Source of the DNA: Alteripontixanthobacter maritimus
Lineage (GTDB): Bacteria; Pseudomonadota; Alphaproteobacteria; Sphingomonadales; Sphingomonadaceae
Reading direction: 5' to 3'
DNA: 64,000 nt
NCBI RefSeq assembly: GCF_003340475.1
Contig: NZ_QBKA01000002.1
Span: 2,365,501-2,429,500 of the forward strand
Shown here one piece after another: positions 18,176 through 26,479 of the stretch. The notes under the pieces are model-generated. The model did no database searches. It saw nothing but the letters and a program-made list of their open reading frames with translations, and had not been told where the DNA came from. The first letter of the stretch is position 1. Each line of letters opens with the position of its first letter. A program made the translations under genes and the position numbers.

Positions 18176-18754
18176 ATGGATATTCGCATTTCAGGCCACC
18201 AGGTAGAGACCGGCACCGCCCTGCAGGATCATACGCGTGACCGGCTGGGCAGCGTGGTCGAGAAGTATTTCGACCGTGCCATCTCGTCCGACGTGACTTT
18301 CGGTAAAGGCGCCAATGGCGGGTTCAAATGCGACATCGTTACGCACGCATCGCAAGGCAGTACCGTGCGTGCCACGGCGGAAGCGCAGGACGCGCACCAG
18401 GCGCTCGACCAGGCTTCGGCCAAGGTGGAAAAGCAGCTGCGCCGCTATAAAAGCCGTCTGACCGATCGCCATGAACAGACCGCCCGGTCAGCCCGCGAGG
18501 AGGAAGCCGCCTACACCATCTTCGCGCAGGAAATGGAGCGCGAGGAACTGGAAGAAGAGGCGAGTGACGCTCCTGCTATCGTGGCCGAAACCAAGGTCGA
18601 CATACCCGAGGCAAGCGTGGCCGACGCGGTCATGATGCTCGATCTCAGGGATACCAACGCGCTGTTTTTCAAAAACGGCAAGACGGGCCGCCACAATATG
18701 GTGTATCGGCGCGGCGACGGGTCGATCGGTTGGGTCGAACCGCGCCAAGGGTAG
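18176..18754 (+). CDS. hpf: Ribosome hibernation promoting factor, long form
   Basis: The 192-residue product has the HPF/YfiA N-terminal domain (MDIRISGHQVETGTALQDHT, basic helix KQLRRYKSRLTDRH), an acidic linker and a C-terminal dimerisation domain (DAVMMLDLRDTNALFFKNGK, NMVYRRGDGSIGWVEP). The length and second domain mark it as long HPF, which forms 100S ribosomes in non-growing cells. CAAAGGAGAT lies before the ATG. It precedes ptsN, a pairing common in proteobacteria. Confidence 0.95.
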   Translation: MDIRISGHQVETGTALQDHTRDRLGSVVEKYFDRAISSDVTFGKGANGGFKCDIVTHASQGSTVRATAEAQDAHQALDQASAKVEKQLRRYKSRLTDRHEQTARSAREEEAAYTIFAQEMEREELEEEASDAPAIVAETKVDIPEASVADAVMMLDLRDTNALFFKNGKTGRHNMVYRRGDGSIGWVEPRQG

Positions 18755-18836
18755 TTCTGGCCGGTCGCATCACACGTCTGCACCGCTGGTGATGCCCAAG
18801 CCCAGGAACCTGCGCTGATTTTCCGGCGTTGACCGG

Positions 18837-19310
18837 ATGAACGGAACCATGACCCTGAATTTCCGCCTCGAACCCCATGCGGTGCGAACCGTCGACTGTG
18901 CCGACAAGGCGGCAGTGTTGTCTGAGATGGCGGCACTGCTTGCGTATAGCTACGGGCATTGCGAGGCGGACGTGCTGGATGGCCTCAACGAACGCGAAAT
19001 GCTGGGTAGTACCGGATTTGGGCGCGGTGTGGCGCTGCCACATGCGCGGCTCGCGGGCGTCGAAGCTCCGGTCGCGGCCTTGTTGCGGCTTTCCAGTCCG
19101 GTCGAATTCGAGGCCGCCGATGCACTACCCGTAAATCTGGTTGTCGGTCTGTTGTCGTCACCAACGGCTGGTGCTGCGCATCTCCACGCACTCGCGGCGA
19201 TTTCCCGCATTGTCCGCGATGACGCCAGGCGGACGCAGATGATCGAGGCTGCAGACGAGGAAACGCTGGTAGCCTTGCTAACGAATGCCCCGGAACGCGC
19301 GGTCGCCTGA
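18837..19310 (+). CDS. ptsN: PTS EIIA-Ntr family regulatory protein PtsN
   Basis: The 157-residue product has the EIIA-Ntr fold with the phosphorylatable histidine in GVALPHARLAGVEAPVAALL and the opening ADKAAVLSEMAALL. PtsN is part of the nitrogen-related phosphotransferase chain and regulates, rather than transports, in most proteobacteria. A second in-frame ATG at 18849 is an equally good start. It follows hpf by 82 bp; rpoN and other pts genes are not in the window. Confidence 0.9.
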   Translation: MNGTMTLNFRLEPHAVRTVDCADKAAVLSEMAALLAYSYGHCEADVLDGLNEREMLGSTGFGRGVALPHARLAGVEAPVAALLRLSSPVEFEAADALPVNLVVGLLSSPTAGAAHLHALAAISRIVRDDARRTQMIEAADEETLVALLTNAPERAVA

Positions 19311-19326
19311 TGCTGGCGGGCTGTTC

Positions 19327-19785
19327 ATGACCGATCAGGATAGCGATGGCGCGGCCGAACACTTTCGCGCCCTCGAGCGATTGTACCAGCTGGCGCCGAT
19401 CAATATGCTGTTCAAGTCGCAGTTGGGGATCGAAGAGGAAGGGCGGGCGACCATACGCTTCGTCATCACGCCGGAAATGTTCCACGCCGGCGGGGCGGCA
19501 CATGGCACGCTGTATTTTAAAATGCTCGACGACGCGGCGTTTTATGCAGCGAACACGTTGGTCAGCGACCGCTTCCTGCTGACTACATCTTTCAATCTTC
19601 ATTTCACCAAGCCTGTCGGCGTAGGCCAGATCGAAGCCCATGGCCGATGGATCAGCGGCAGGCGGCGCGTGTTCGTGGCTGAATCGCGGTTGGTGGACGA
19701 GGAAGGCGATGAAGTGGGGCGGGGAACCGGTACGTTTATGAAATCCCACATCCCATTATCTGGTCTGGCCGGATATTCGGGTTAG
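19327..19785 (+). CDS. PaaI-type hotdog thioesterase
   Basis: The 152-residue product has hotdog-fold features: MFHAGGAAHGTLYFKMLDDA with the HGG-like and acidic catalytic segment, then SFNLHFTKPVGVGQIEAHGR. This pattern fits PaaI-like acyl-CoA thioesterases. I chose the ATG at 19327; the Shine-Dalgarno signal is weak. It follows ptsN by 16 bp and the DUF1491 gene begins 3 bp downstream. Its substrate is unknown. Confidence 0.85.
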   Translation: MTDQDSDGAAEHFRALERLYQLAPINMLFKSQLGIEEEGRATIRFVITPEMFHAGGAAHGTLYFKMLDDAAFYAANTLVSDRFLLTTSFNLHFTKPVGVGQIEAHGRWISGRRRVFVAESRLVDEEGDEVGRGTGTFMKSHIPLSGLAGYSG

Positions 19786-19788
19786 GAC

Positions 19789-20121
19789 GTGACAAGGCTC
19801 CCTGCACATCTGGAAGCTTCCGCTATTTTGCGCCTCGTTTCGGCGCAAGGCGGTTTCGGGACGGTAATCGCCAAAGGCGAAAGGGATGCCGGCACGATCG
19901 TCATAATCGTAATGCCGCGCGGCGCACCTGCGCAATTTTTGGAACGCATGCCGGAACTGGACGGCTCGCGGAGTTATACGGTAACTCGCATTGAAGACCC
20001 TGAAAACAAACAGGAATTTTCCGACTATCTGGCGCGGCGACAGCGACAGGACCGTGATCTATGGATTCTGGAAGCAGACGTCGAGGATGCAGCACGCTTC
20101 ACCGCAACTCTGCCCGATTAA
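19789..20121 (+). CDS. DUF1491 family protein
   Basis: The 110-residue product starts at GTG 19789. PAHLEASAILRLVSAQGGFG, then GTIVIIVMPRG and the C-terminal DRDLWILEADVEDAARF match DUF1491, a small alphaproteobacterial family of unknown function. It has no signal peptide or membrane segment. It is placed 3 bp after the thioesterase gene, so the two are probably co-transcribed. Confidence 0.82.
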   Translation: MTRLPAHLEASAILRLVSAQGGFGTVIAKGERDAGTIVIIVMPRGAPAQFLERMPELDGSRSYTVTRIEDPENKQEFSDYLARRQRQDRDLWILEADVEDAARFTATLPD

Positions 20122-20320
20122 GTTGACTTTGTAACTAGTTCGCCTACTTCACCAGCAACTTCCGGGAGCGCCGGTAGTCAGGGTTGGCACGGGGTCGCCC
20201 AGCTACAGCGCAGACGGGGGGCAGCCGGCAGGTTGATTACAAAACCCGAAATATTTCCGATTACGCAACTGGGTTTGCACCTGCGCCAGCGCTCGCTCAC
20301 CGCCCTAAGTGACGGATTAT

Positions 20321-21058
20321 ATGTACAAGAAACGCTTCGCCAGTGCCGCAGTTATTTCGGCCACACTGGTTTTTACGTTTATCAACGCCGAAGGTTCCGG
20401 CGCGTTCGCACAGGTTGCCGAAACGGCGCCGGTGACAGCGGAAATGAACCGTACAGTTTCCAACGTTTCCGTAACCGAAGAACTGGTTCCGGTCGCCACA
20501 CCCGAAACGAAGCCTGCGCCCGAAGCTGATGCTGCGCCGGAATTCGTATCGAACGAAGTGGTGCAGACCGTGCCCACAACCGATGCAGACGATGTAGCGG
20601 CCAATCAGGCGCTCGCGGATGCTGCAACGACACCGACAGCGTCGTCGCTCCGCCAGCTCGTAAGCAATATCAAGGCTCCTGCGTCACTTTCCCGCGAGAT
20701 GGAATGTCTCGCAGGTGCTGTTTATTTCGAAGCGCGCGGTGAGCCGATCGCCGGTCAGCTGGCAGTGGCCACAGTGGTCATCAACCGTAGCGAAGCGCGC
20801 GCCTTTCCGGCCAGCTATTGCGGCGTCGTGTACCAACGCGCCCAGTTCAGCTTTGTGAAAAACGGCAAGATGCCGCGGATCAAGCGGAGCACACAGGCAT
20901 GGAAAAAAGCGAAGAAGATCGCTCGCATCGCGCATGAAGAATTGTGGGATAGCGCGGCCAAGGACGCGCTGTATTTCCATGCAAAATACGTCAGCCCGTC
21001 ATGGGCCCGCAAGAAGCAGGCGCGTGCCACGATCAAGACGCACATTTTTTATCGCTGA
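20321..21058 (+). CDS. SleB-like cell wall hydrolase
   Basis: The 245-residue product starts with a signal peptide (KKRFASAAVISATLVFTFIN, cleavage near GAFAQ). A ~100-residue Thr/Pro/Ala-rich linker follows, then a Hydrolase_2 domain: SREMECLAGAVYFEARGEPI with the catalytic glutamate, ATVVINRSEARAFPASYCGV and a C-terminal ALYFHAKYVSPSW. Family members cleave peptidoglycan. A GTG four codons upstream is another possible start. A strong terminator follows 31 bp after the stop. Confidence 0.9.
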   Translation: MYKKRFASAAVISATLVFTFINAEGSGAFAQVAETAPVTAEMNRTVSNVSVTEELVPVATPETKPAPEADAAPEFVSNEVVQTVPTTDADDVAANQALADAATTPTASSLRQLVSNIKAPASLSREMECLAGAVYFEARGEPIAGQLAVATVVINRSEARAFPASYCGVVYQRAQFSFVKNGKMPRIKRSTQAWKKAKKIARIAHEELWDSAAKDALYFHAKYVSPSWARKKQARATIKTHIFYR

Positions 21059-21089
21059 GGCGCCACTCCGCACCACAGGGTAGGCAGAT

Positions 21090-21130
21090 AAAAAAGGCCC
21101 CCGCTTCAGCACGAAGCGGGGGCCTTTTTT
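21090..21130. terminator. Bidirectional intrinsic terminator
   Basis: An exact 18-bp inverted repeat (A6-GGCCCCCGCTTC against GAAGCGGGGGCC-T6) with a 5-nt loop gives a GC-rich stem and a T-run on both strands. It lies between convergent genes, the cell wall hydrolase on the left and xth on the right, and can end both transcripts. Confidence 0.95.
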
Positions 21131-21150
21131 ATGGCCGGTGCGAAGCCCGC

Positions 21151-21939
21151 TCAGTCCGAAGCGGGTTGGCGGGACACCTCGAACCATACAGGGGCATGGT
21201 CGCTCGCTTTTTCATGGCCGCGATATTCCTTGTCGACGCCCGCAGCCACCATCCGGTCGGCCAGTTCGGGTGAAAGCAGCATGTGATCGATGCGAAAGCC
21301 GTGATCGCGCTGCCACGCACCCGCCTGGTAATCCCAATAGGTCCAGACACCGCCGCGCGGATTGTACGTGTCCAGCGCGTCGGTCCAGCCATCGGCCAGC
21401 AGGCGTTGATAGGCATCGCGGCTTTCCGGCTGCATCAGGGCATCGTTCGCCATCGCCCGCACCGAATAGGTGTCCTTGTCCTGCGGGATGACATTATAAT
21501 CGCCGATGACAGCGCAGGGTACTTCCAGCGCCCACAAATCGCGCATCCGGTCGCGCAGCCGCTCCATCCATGCCAGTTTGTAATCGAATTTCGGGCCCGG
21601 TTGCGGGTTGCCGTTGGGAAGGTAGATACAGGCGATCCGTACCCCGTCCACATCGGCTTCCAGATAGCGCGCCATTTCGTCGGTGTCGTCGCCAGGCAGA
21701 CGGCGCTGCGTCTCGATCGGCTTTATCCCATCGGCAAGGATCGCAACTCCGTTGAAGCCCTTCTGCCCGTGCCAGATCGCTTCATAGCCGATCTTGGCGA
21801 ATTCTTCGGCCGGGAACCCCTCATCCTGGCTTTTGACTTCCTGCAGGCAAGCAACTTTGGGCCGGGTTTCGGAAAGCCATTCCAGCAGTCTGGGAAGCCG
21901 TGCCTTCACCCCATTGATGTTGAAACTGGCGATGCGCAT
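21151..21939 (-). CDS. xth: Exodeoxyribonuclease III
   Basis: The 262-residue product begins MRIASFNINGVKARLPRLLE and contains ACLQEVKSQD with the metal-binding glutamate, IGDYNVIPQDKDTYS and the C-terminal KASDHAPVWFEV histidine. These are the EEP-fold motifs of XthA/ExoA AP endonucleases in base excision repair. The longer frame upstream lacks similarity; homologues start at MRIASFN. The coding start lies 60 bp after the erpA stop. Confidence 0.94.
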   Translation of the reverse strand: MRIASFNINGVKARLPRLLEWLSETRPKVACLQEVKSQDEGFPAEEFAKIGYEAIWHGQKGFNGVAILADGIKPIETQRRLPGDDTDEMARYLEADVDGVRIACIYLPNGNPQPGPKFDYKLAWMERLRDRMRDLWALEVPCAVIGDYNVIPQDKDTYSVRAMANDALMQPESRDAYQRLLADGWTDALDTYNPRGGVWTYWDYQAGAWQRDHGFRIDHMLLSPELADRMVAAGVDKEYRGHEKASDHAPVWFEVSRQPASD

Positions 21940-21999
21940 GCTCGCCGAAGCAGCGTCGTTTACCGGCGCCGCGCCCTGACTGTCCTCGGCCATGCCGAT

Positions 22000-22329
22000 C
22001 TATATGCCGAAGCTGGAGCCGCAGCCGCAACCAGCGGCCGCTTGCGGGTTTTCCACCCGAAATGCCGCACCGCCCAGCGATTCGACGAAGTCCACAGTGC
22101 TTCCCGAAACGAGATCGAGACTGACAGGGTCGACCACCAGCCGTACGCCGGCGGTTTCGCTGACCATATCGTCACCCTCGGGCGCACTCGACAAGTCGAA
22201 TTTGTACTGGAAGCCAGAGCATCCGCCACCCTCCACCGAAAGGCGCAGGATAGCAGGGCGATCCTGCTTTTGCGCGATGGCAGCGACGCGTTTCGCGGCT
22301 GCGGGAGTAAGAGTGAGGGTGTCTGCCAT
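22000..22329 (-). CDS. erpA: Iron-sulfur cluster insertion protein ErpA
   Basis: The 109-residue product has the A-type carrier cysteines CSGFQY and CGCGSSF, with LTLTPAAAKRVAAIAQKQ at the N-terminus. It carries and inserts iron-sulfur clusters into target enzymes. I chose the ATG at 22329 over one 14 codons upstream because the conserved part begins there. A second A-type carrier, sufA, is in the SUF operon at 56 kb. Confidence 0.93.
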   Translation of the reverse strand: MADTLTLTPAAAKRVAAIAQKQDRPAILRLSVEGGGCSGFQYKFDLSSAPEGDDMVSETAGVRLVVDPVSLDLVSGSTVDFVESLGGAAFRVENPQAAAGCGCGSSFGI

Positions 22330-22422
22330 ATAAGGCGATGTAAGCGCGAAGGGCGGTCGGCTCAAGAGCACGGTGGCGTTGCCGCCAACTACCGCAGCCC
22401 GCTGTCGCCCGCCCCGCTTGGG

Positions 22423-22851
22423 TCAGGTGCGGATATATTCGCGCATGGCCTGCGCCTCCTGCTCCACCTCGTCCATGCGGGATTTCACCAGGTCGCCGAT
22501 CGAAACGAAGCCGCACATCCGGCCTTTCTCGACGACTGGTAAATGCCGGATTCTGCGGCGTGTCATCAGCCCCAGAGCATCATCCACTTTTTTGCTCGTT
22601 TCAGTAGTGATTGCGGGCGATGTCATGACGTCGCCCAGCTTCCGGTCGAGACAGACGGCGCCCTCATTGGCGAGCCGATAGATCACGTCGCGCTCGGAGA
22701 AAATGCCGACCACTTCGCCATCCTGCATCACGGGGAGGGCGCCGATGCGCTTCTCCGCGAGGATCGTCACCGCATCGCGCATCGTGCAGGATGTTTCGCA
22801 ACTGATGATGTCATCCACCGAACGCGTTTCGACCAATTTCGCAATGTTCAT
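22423..22851 (-). CDS. Tandem CBS domain protein
   Basis: The 142-residue product consists of two CBS repeats: ISCETSCTMRDAVTILAEKR with ALPVMQDGEVVGIFSERDVI, and MTSPAITTETSKKVDDALGL with HLPVVEKGRMCGFVSIGDLV. Such stand-alone pairs usually bind adenine nucleotides. No effector domain is fused, so its target is unknown. A small membrane protein is encoded divergently from it. Confidence 0.92.
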   Translation of the reverse strand: MNIAKLVETRSVDDIISCETSCTMRDAVTILAEKRIGALPVMQDGEVVGIFSERDVIYRLANEGAVCLDRKLGDVMTSPAITTETSKKVDDALGLMTRRRIRHLPVVEKGRMCGFVSIGDLVKSRMDEVEQEAQAMREYIRT

Positions 22852-22958
22852 GTCGGCTCCTGCAATTGTCCTGCAAGATTGCCATGAATCGCGCCGGATT
22901 GCGAATCGCTGTTAGTGAAGGGTTGCAGGAAGGCAGCGCTTCGCCCATTTCAGGCGGT

Positions 22959-23255
22959 ATGGCCAAGCCGACAAACCAGAAGAAATCGCCGCTCGACGAT
23001 CCCGAACAGGCGGCGTTCGCGTGGGCCCGTTACCGTAGGTTGATGGCATTCATGATGTTCGTCACGGTCAGCGTGGTGGCTGGCGCGATGTACCTGTTGT
23101 GGCGCGAAAACGGCGATGTGTCGGTACATTTGTACATCGCCACCGCGCTGGGTATCGGATTTGCCATGCTGCTGACGAGCGCTCTGATGGGTTTGGTGTT
23201 CCTGTCGAACGGCACCGGCCATGACGCATCGATCCACGATCCTACCGCCGACTAA
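22959..23255 (+). CDS. Small two-span membrane protein, unknown
   Basis: The 98-residue product has a charged N-terminus, two hydrophobic segments (LMAFMMFVTVSVVAGAMYLL and ATALGIGFAMLLTSALMGLV) and a short acidic tail ending DPTAD. I do not recognise a named family, though similar short proteins occur in sphingomonads. The ATG at 22959 was chosen because the conserved-looking charged start begins there. It stands alone between a divergent CBS gene and a convergent ferredoxin gene. Confidence 0.7.
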   Translation: MAKPTNQKKSPLDDPEQAAFAWARYRRLMAFMMFVTVSVVAGAMYLLWRENGDVSVHLYIATALGIGFAMLLTSALMGLVFLSNGTGHDASIHDPTAD

Positions 23256-23282
23256 CGCGATAGTTCAAAATGCACGGTCGCT

Positions 23283-23690
23283 TCAGGCGAGTGTGTCGCC
23301 CTCGGCCGGGTAAAGCCTGAATTCTTCCACCGGCTCGCCGCCGATCAGGTGCTGTTGCAGGATACGTTCCAGCACCGGCGGCGTGCAGGAATGATACCAG
23401 ACATTGTCGGGCCAGACGACGGCGATGGGGCCATGAGCGCAGACTTGCAGGCAATCGGCCTTGGTCCGCTGGATAATGGGTCGGCCCGCCTCGCGCCCGC
23501 TCTTGCCGCCGACAAGGCGCAGCTCCTTCATCCGCTGCTTCAGGAATTTCCATGCAGCTTCGCCTTCGGCACGTTTGCAGCATTTCTGCTTGTCCGATAT
23601 CGCGCACAGAAAGATCTGCCGTTCAGCTTCCGCGCCGCCGATCTTGGCCAGCGCGCGCCGCGCCTTCAGCAGCGATTTTGGTTCGTTCAT
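23283..23690 (-). CDS. Thioredoxin-like (2Fe-2S) ferredoxin
   Basis: The 135-residue product carries four cysteines in the thin-type 2Fe-2S ferredoxin pattern: [12 protein letters not shown], then [20 protein letters not shown] and WYHSCTP. This matches the small thioredoxin-fold ferredoxin domain family. It likely acts as an electron carrier of unknown partner. Its start overlaps the stop of the S9 peptidase gene by 4 bp (ATGA), so the two are translationally coupled although no functional link is obvious. Confidence 0.85.
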   Translation of the reverse strand: MNEPKSLLKARRALAKIGGAEAERQIFLCAISDKQKCCKRAEGEAAWKFLKQRMKELRLVGGKSGREAGRPIIQRTKADCLQVCAHGPIAVVWPDNVWYHSCTPPVLERILQQHLIGGEPVEEFRLYPAEGDTLA

Positions 23691-25843
23691 TTGCCGGCAT
23701 CTTCCTGTTTTAACCAGCGATCGAGCCAAGAGAACACGGTTTCGTGCCACTGAAGCGAATTCTTCGGGCCGAGGACCCAGTGGTTTTCATCCGGAAAGAC
23801 CAGCAACTGGCCGGGAATATTGCGCTCCTGCAACGCGGTAAAGCTGGCGATACCTTGCGTATAGGGAATGCGAAAATCCTGTTCGCCTGCCACGACGAGC
23901 ATTGGGGTCTGCCACTTGTCGACGTGGTCCACCGGGTTCCACTTTTCGTAAGCGTCGGGATTGTCAGCATAGGAACCGCCGAAATCCCAGCGCGGAAACC
24001 ATAGTTCCTCGGTGGTGTAATAGAACATCCTCAGGTCGAACAGCCCGTCATGCTGGACCAGGCATTTGAACCGGTCGGGCCAGTTTCCGGCGATCCAGTT
24101 CATCATGTAGCCGCCATAGGATGCGCCCATCGCGCAGGCGCGGGTGCCGTCGATCTGGCTGTCTTTCGCCAACGCCGCGGCCAGGCCGAGTTGCAGGTCC
24201 TCCAATGGCTTGCCGCCCCAATCGCCATTGATGCTGTCAGCAAAATCCTGCCCGTATCCGGTCGATCCGTGGAAATCGACCGACACCACGGCATAGCCCT
24301 GACTGGCCAGCACGCGCGGGTTCCAGCGGCTGGACCAGCCATCGTTGAAGCTGCCCTGTGGCCCGCCATGTACATACAGGATCGCGGGAAGCTTGCCTGC
24401 ATGCCGTTCCGGCTTGGTGATCTGGCCATATACCGTGTCGCCATCCGCCCCGGCAAAGCTGAAGCGGGTTGTAACAACGCTGCGCTGGCGGCCCATCAGG
24501 CTGCTGGCGACGTCGGTCAGCGGCATCGCCTGACCTGCATCGACGGAGAGATACAGTTCGGAAGGCGCGCCGATAGAATCGCGGGTGAAGAGGATATTGC
24601 CGTCCGGCAGCGCAGCGACATTGCCGATATGTGCCTCGTTCCCCGGCATCAGGTCGAGCTCGCGGATCGAACCGGTGACCACGTCGATGGCATACGCGGG
24701 CGTATCCAGCACGCTTTGCGCGGTCGCCAGCAGGGTGCGCGAATCAGGCGTCCAGGCGAGCGAGCTGAAACTGCGGTCGAAATCTTGCGTCAGCGCGCGC
24801 GTGGTTCCCGAAGCAAGATCACGCAGTTGCACCACCATCCGGTCGGATTCGTAACCCGGCCGGGCCATCGCGACGTACGCAAGATACCGGCCGTCGGGTG
24901 AGGGCATGGGCAGTGCATCGGTCGCCGCGTTATCGGCCGTCAGATTGGTGACCGCGCCGGTGCTCAGATCGGTCCGATAAATGTCGAGATTGGTGGAGTA
25001 GGGCTCGTTTGCATCGGCGACGCGGGCGGTGATGTAGGCTGCCGATCCATCGGGCGCGATCGCGATGTCCTCGTCCCCGCCAAACGGTGCGGTTGGAGTG
25101 TCCCCGACAAGCGCGCCGCTCCCTGCTGGCCCGTCGAGAGGAATCGCTGCGCCGGTAATGCTGCCGCCATCCAGCGCATAGGCGAAAGCGCGGTTGTAAG
25201 TGCCAGGGGTTTCCCATGCGTCCCAATGCCGGATGAAGCCGCCATCGCTTTCATACAGACGTCCGGTGCCGCCAACCGCGTCACCACCAACCGGGTCGCC
25301 GCCCTTGGGGCCGGCATCGCAATCGAACGCGCTGCAACTACGCGCGCGGGCGCCATGCACCACGATCCGCGACAGGTCTGGCGCGAGGACGAACCCGCCA
25401 ACCGACGCGGCGAAGCTGGTCACCTGGCGAGGCTCGGCCAGGCGGCGGTTTTTCTGCAAGGCTGCGCGATATACCTGCGTGATGCCTGCCTCGTCCGGGG
25501 CCAGGTACCACAACGCACCATCGCTGCCGAAGCGGACCGACGAAGCTTCGCCGAGCGCTTCCAGATGCAGTGGTTCGCCCATTGCCGCGATCGAGCGCAA
25601 ATATTTGTGCGATGACCGCTTGTAGGTTTCGGGATCGGTCTTTGTAACCGAATAGACCACCATCCCGCCATCGGGGCTGACCGATGGACTGCCTAGCCGA
25701 GGTGTTGTGACAAGATCCTGCGCCGTCATGGGATGCGGTTCGGCCACGGTATCGGCGCTTGTTTCAGCGCTTGTCTGAGAATGGGCAGGCGTTGCGGCGG
25801 CCATTGCGGCGAGCGAGATTGCGTATGCGAGAGTTGTTTTCAT
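23687..25843 (-). CDS. S9 family prolyl oligopeptidase-like peptidase
   Basis: The 718-residue product starts with a signal peptide ([20 protein letters not shown]). Residues ~40-430 form a WD-like beta-propeller with repeated DG-x-Y/A patterns ([19 protein letters not shown]). The C-terminal hydrolase domain has [12 protein letters not shown], the nucleophile [11 protein letters not shown], the acid region [14 protein letters not shown] and DENHWVL with the histidine. It is a periplasmic serine peptidase of the acylaminoacyl or dipeptidyl peptidase type. Exact cleavage preference is not visible. Confidence 0.92.
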   Translation of the reverse strand: MKTTLAYAISLAAMAAATPAHSQTSAETSADTVAEPHPMTAQDLVTTPRLGSPSVSPDGGMVVYSVTKTDPETYKRSSHKYLRSIAAMGEPLHLEALGEASSVRFGSDGALWYLAPDEAGITQVYRAALQKNRRLAEPRQVTSFAASVGGFVLAPDLSRIVVHGARARSCSAFDCDAGPKGGDPVGGDAVGGTGRLYESDGGFIRHWDAWETPGTYNRAFAYALDGGSITGAAIPLDGPAGSGALVGDTPTAPFGGDEDIAIAPDGSAAYITARVADANEPYSTNLDIYRTDLSTGAVTNLTADNAATDALPMPSPDGRYLAYVAMARPGYESDRMVVQLRDLASGTTRALTQDFDRSFSSLAWTPDSRTLLATAQSVLDTPAYAIDVVTGSIRELDLMPGNEAHIGNVAALPDGNILFTRDSIGAPSELYLSVDAGQAMPLTDVASSLMGRQRSVVTTRFSFAGADGDTVYGQITKPERHAGKLPAILYVHGGPQGSFNDGWSSRWNPRVLASQGYAVVSVDFHGSTGYGQDFADSINGDWGGKPLEDLQLGLAAALAKDSQIDGTRACAMGASYGGYMMNWIAGNWPDRFKCLVQHDGLFDLRMFYYTTEELWFPRWDFGGSYADNPDAYEKWNPVDHVDKWQTPMLVVAGEQDFRIPYTQGIASFTALQERNIPGQLLVFPDENHWVLGPKNSLQWHETVFSWLDRWLKQEDAGK

Positions 25844-25892
25844 GGTGCAGCAGCTAGCCCAGCGGCGGTCTGCTGGGAAGTGGTTGCAGGGC

Positions 25893-26441
25893 TCAGCCCC
25901 TTTTGCCGGCAATCCGGGCTATTTCCGCTTGCACCAGTTTCTCCACCATCGGCGGCAGATTGGTATCTAGCCACTGCGCCAGCATCGGACGGAGCATTTC
26001 GCGCACCAGCCCTTCCAGCGACGTTTCGCCGGACCGGACGATCTGCGGCGCGGCACCAGGTGTGGCCATCGTGGCCAGGGCGGCAAGGTTCTGGCGCATG
26101 GCGTCATGCGTATGCTGGGTCAGCAAGGACACCGTATCGTCATCGGCCAGGTCGCGCGGTTCATCCGCCATATCTTCATCATCGAAAGCGGCGTCCTCGG
26201 CATAGTCGGCGGGCGACAGGTCCAGGATCTCTTCCGCCTCGTCATGCGAAGCGGGCTCTGGCGCGGCTGCGTTTTCCGGTTCGGCCTCGGTTGTTTCGGG
26301 TTCGTCGGCAATTTCGGCCTCGAGGCTCTCGCGCTCCCGCCGCCGCCTGCGATCATGCGCGCCGCTGCGGTTGTCCCGCGCGATTACCTTTTTGATTGAT
26401 TCGAGGATTTCCTCCACCGAAGCATCGCTGCCATGCTGCAT
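25893..26441 (-). CDS. popZ: PopZ-type polar organizing protein (DUF2497)
   Basis: The 182-residue product has the PopZ layout: a short N-terminal helix (SVEEILESIKKVIARDN), a long acidic and proline/alanine-rich linker (residues ~40-115), and a C-terminal oligomerisation region SLEGLVREMLRPMLAQWLDT plus NLPPMVEKLVQAEIARI. In Caulobacter PopZ forms a polar matrix that anchors ParB-parS complexes. Here it lies about 22 kb from parAB and 12 kb from the putative origin, downstream of a TolC-like gene. Polar function is known for the family, not shown here. Confidence 0.85.
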   Translation of the reverse strand: MQHGSDASVEEILESIKKVIARDNRSGAHDRRRRRERESLEAEIADEPETTEAEPENAAAPEPASHDEAEEILDLSPADYAEDAAFDDEDMADEPRDLADDDTVSLLTQHTHDAMRQNLAALATMATPGAAPQIVRSGETSLEGLVREMLRPMLAQWLDTNLPPMVEKLVQAEIARIAGKRG

Positions 26442-26479
26442 CGTAACCGCTTTCCCATACCCAAAGACGGGCCAATACC

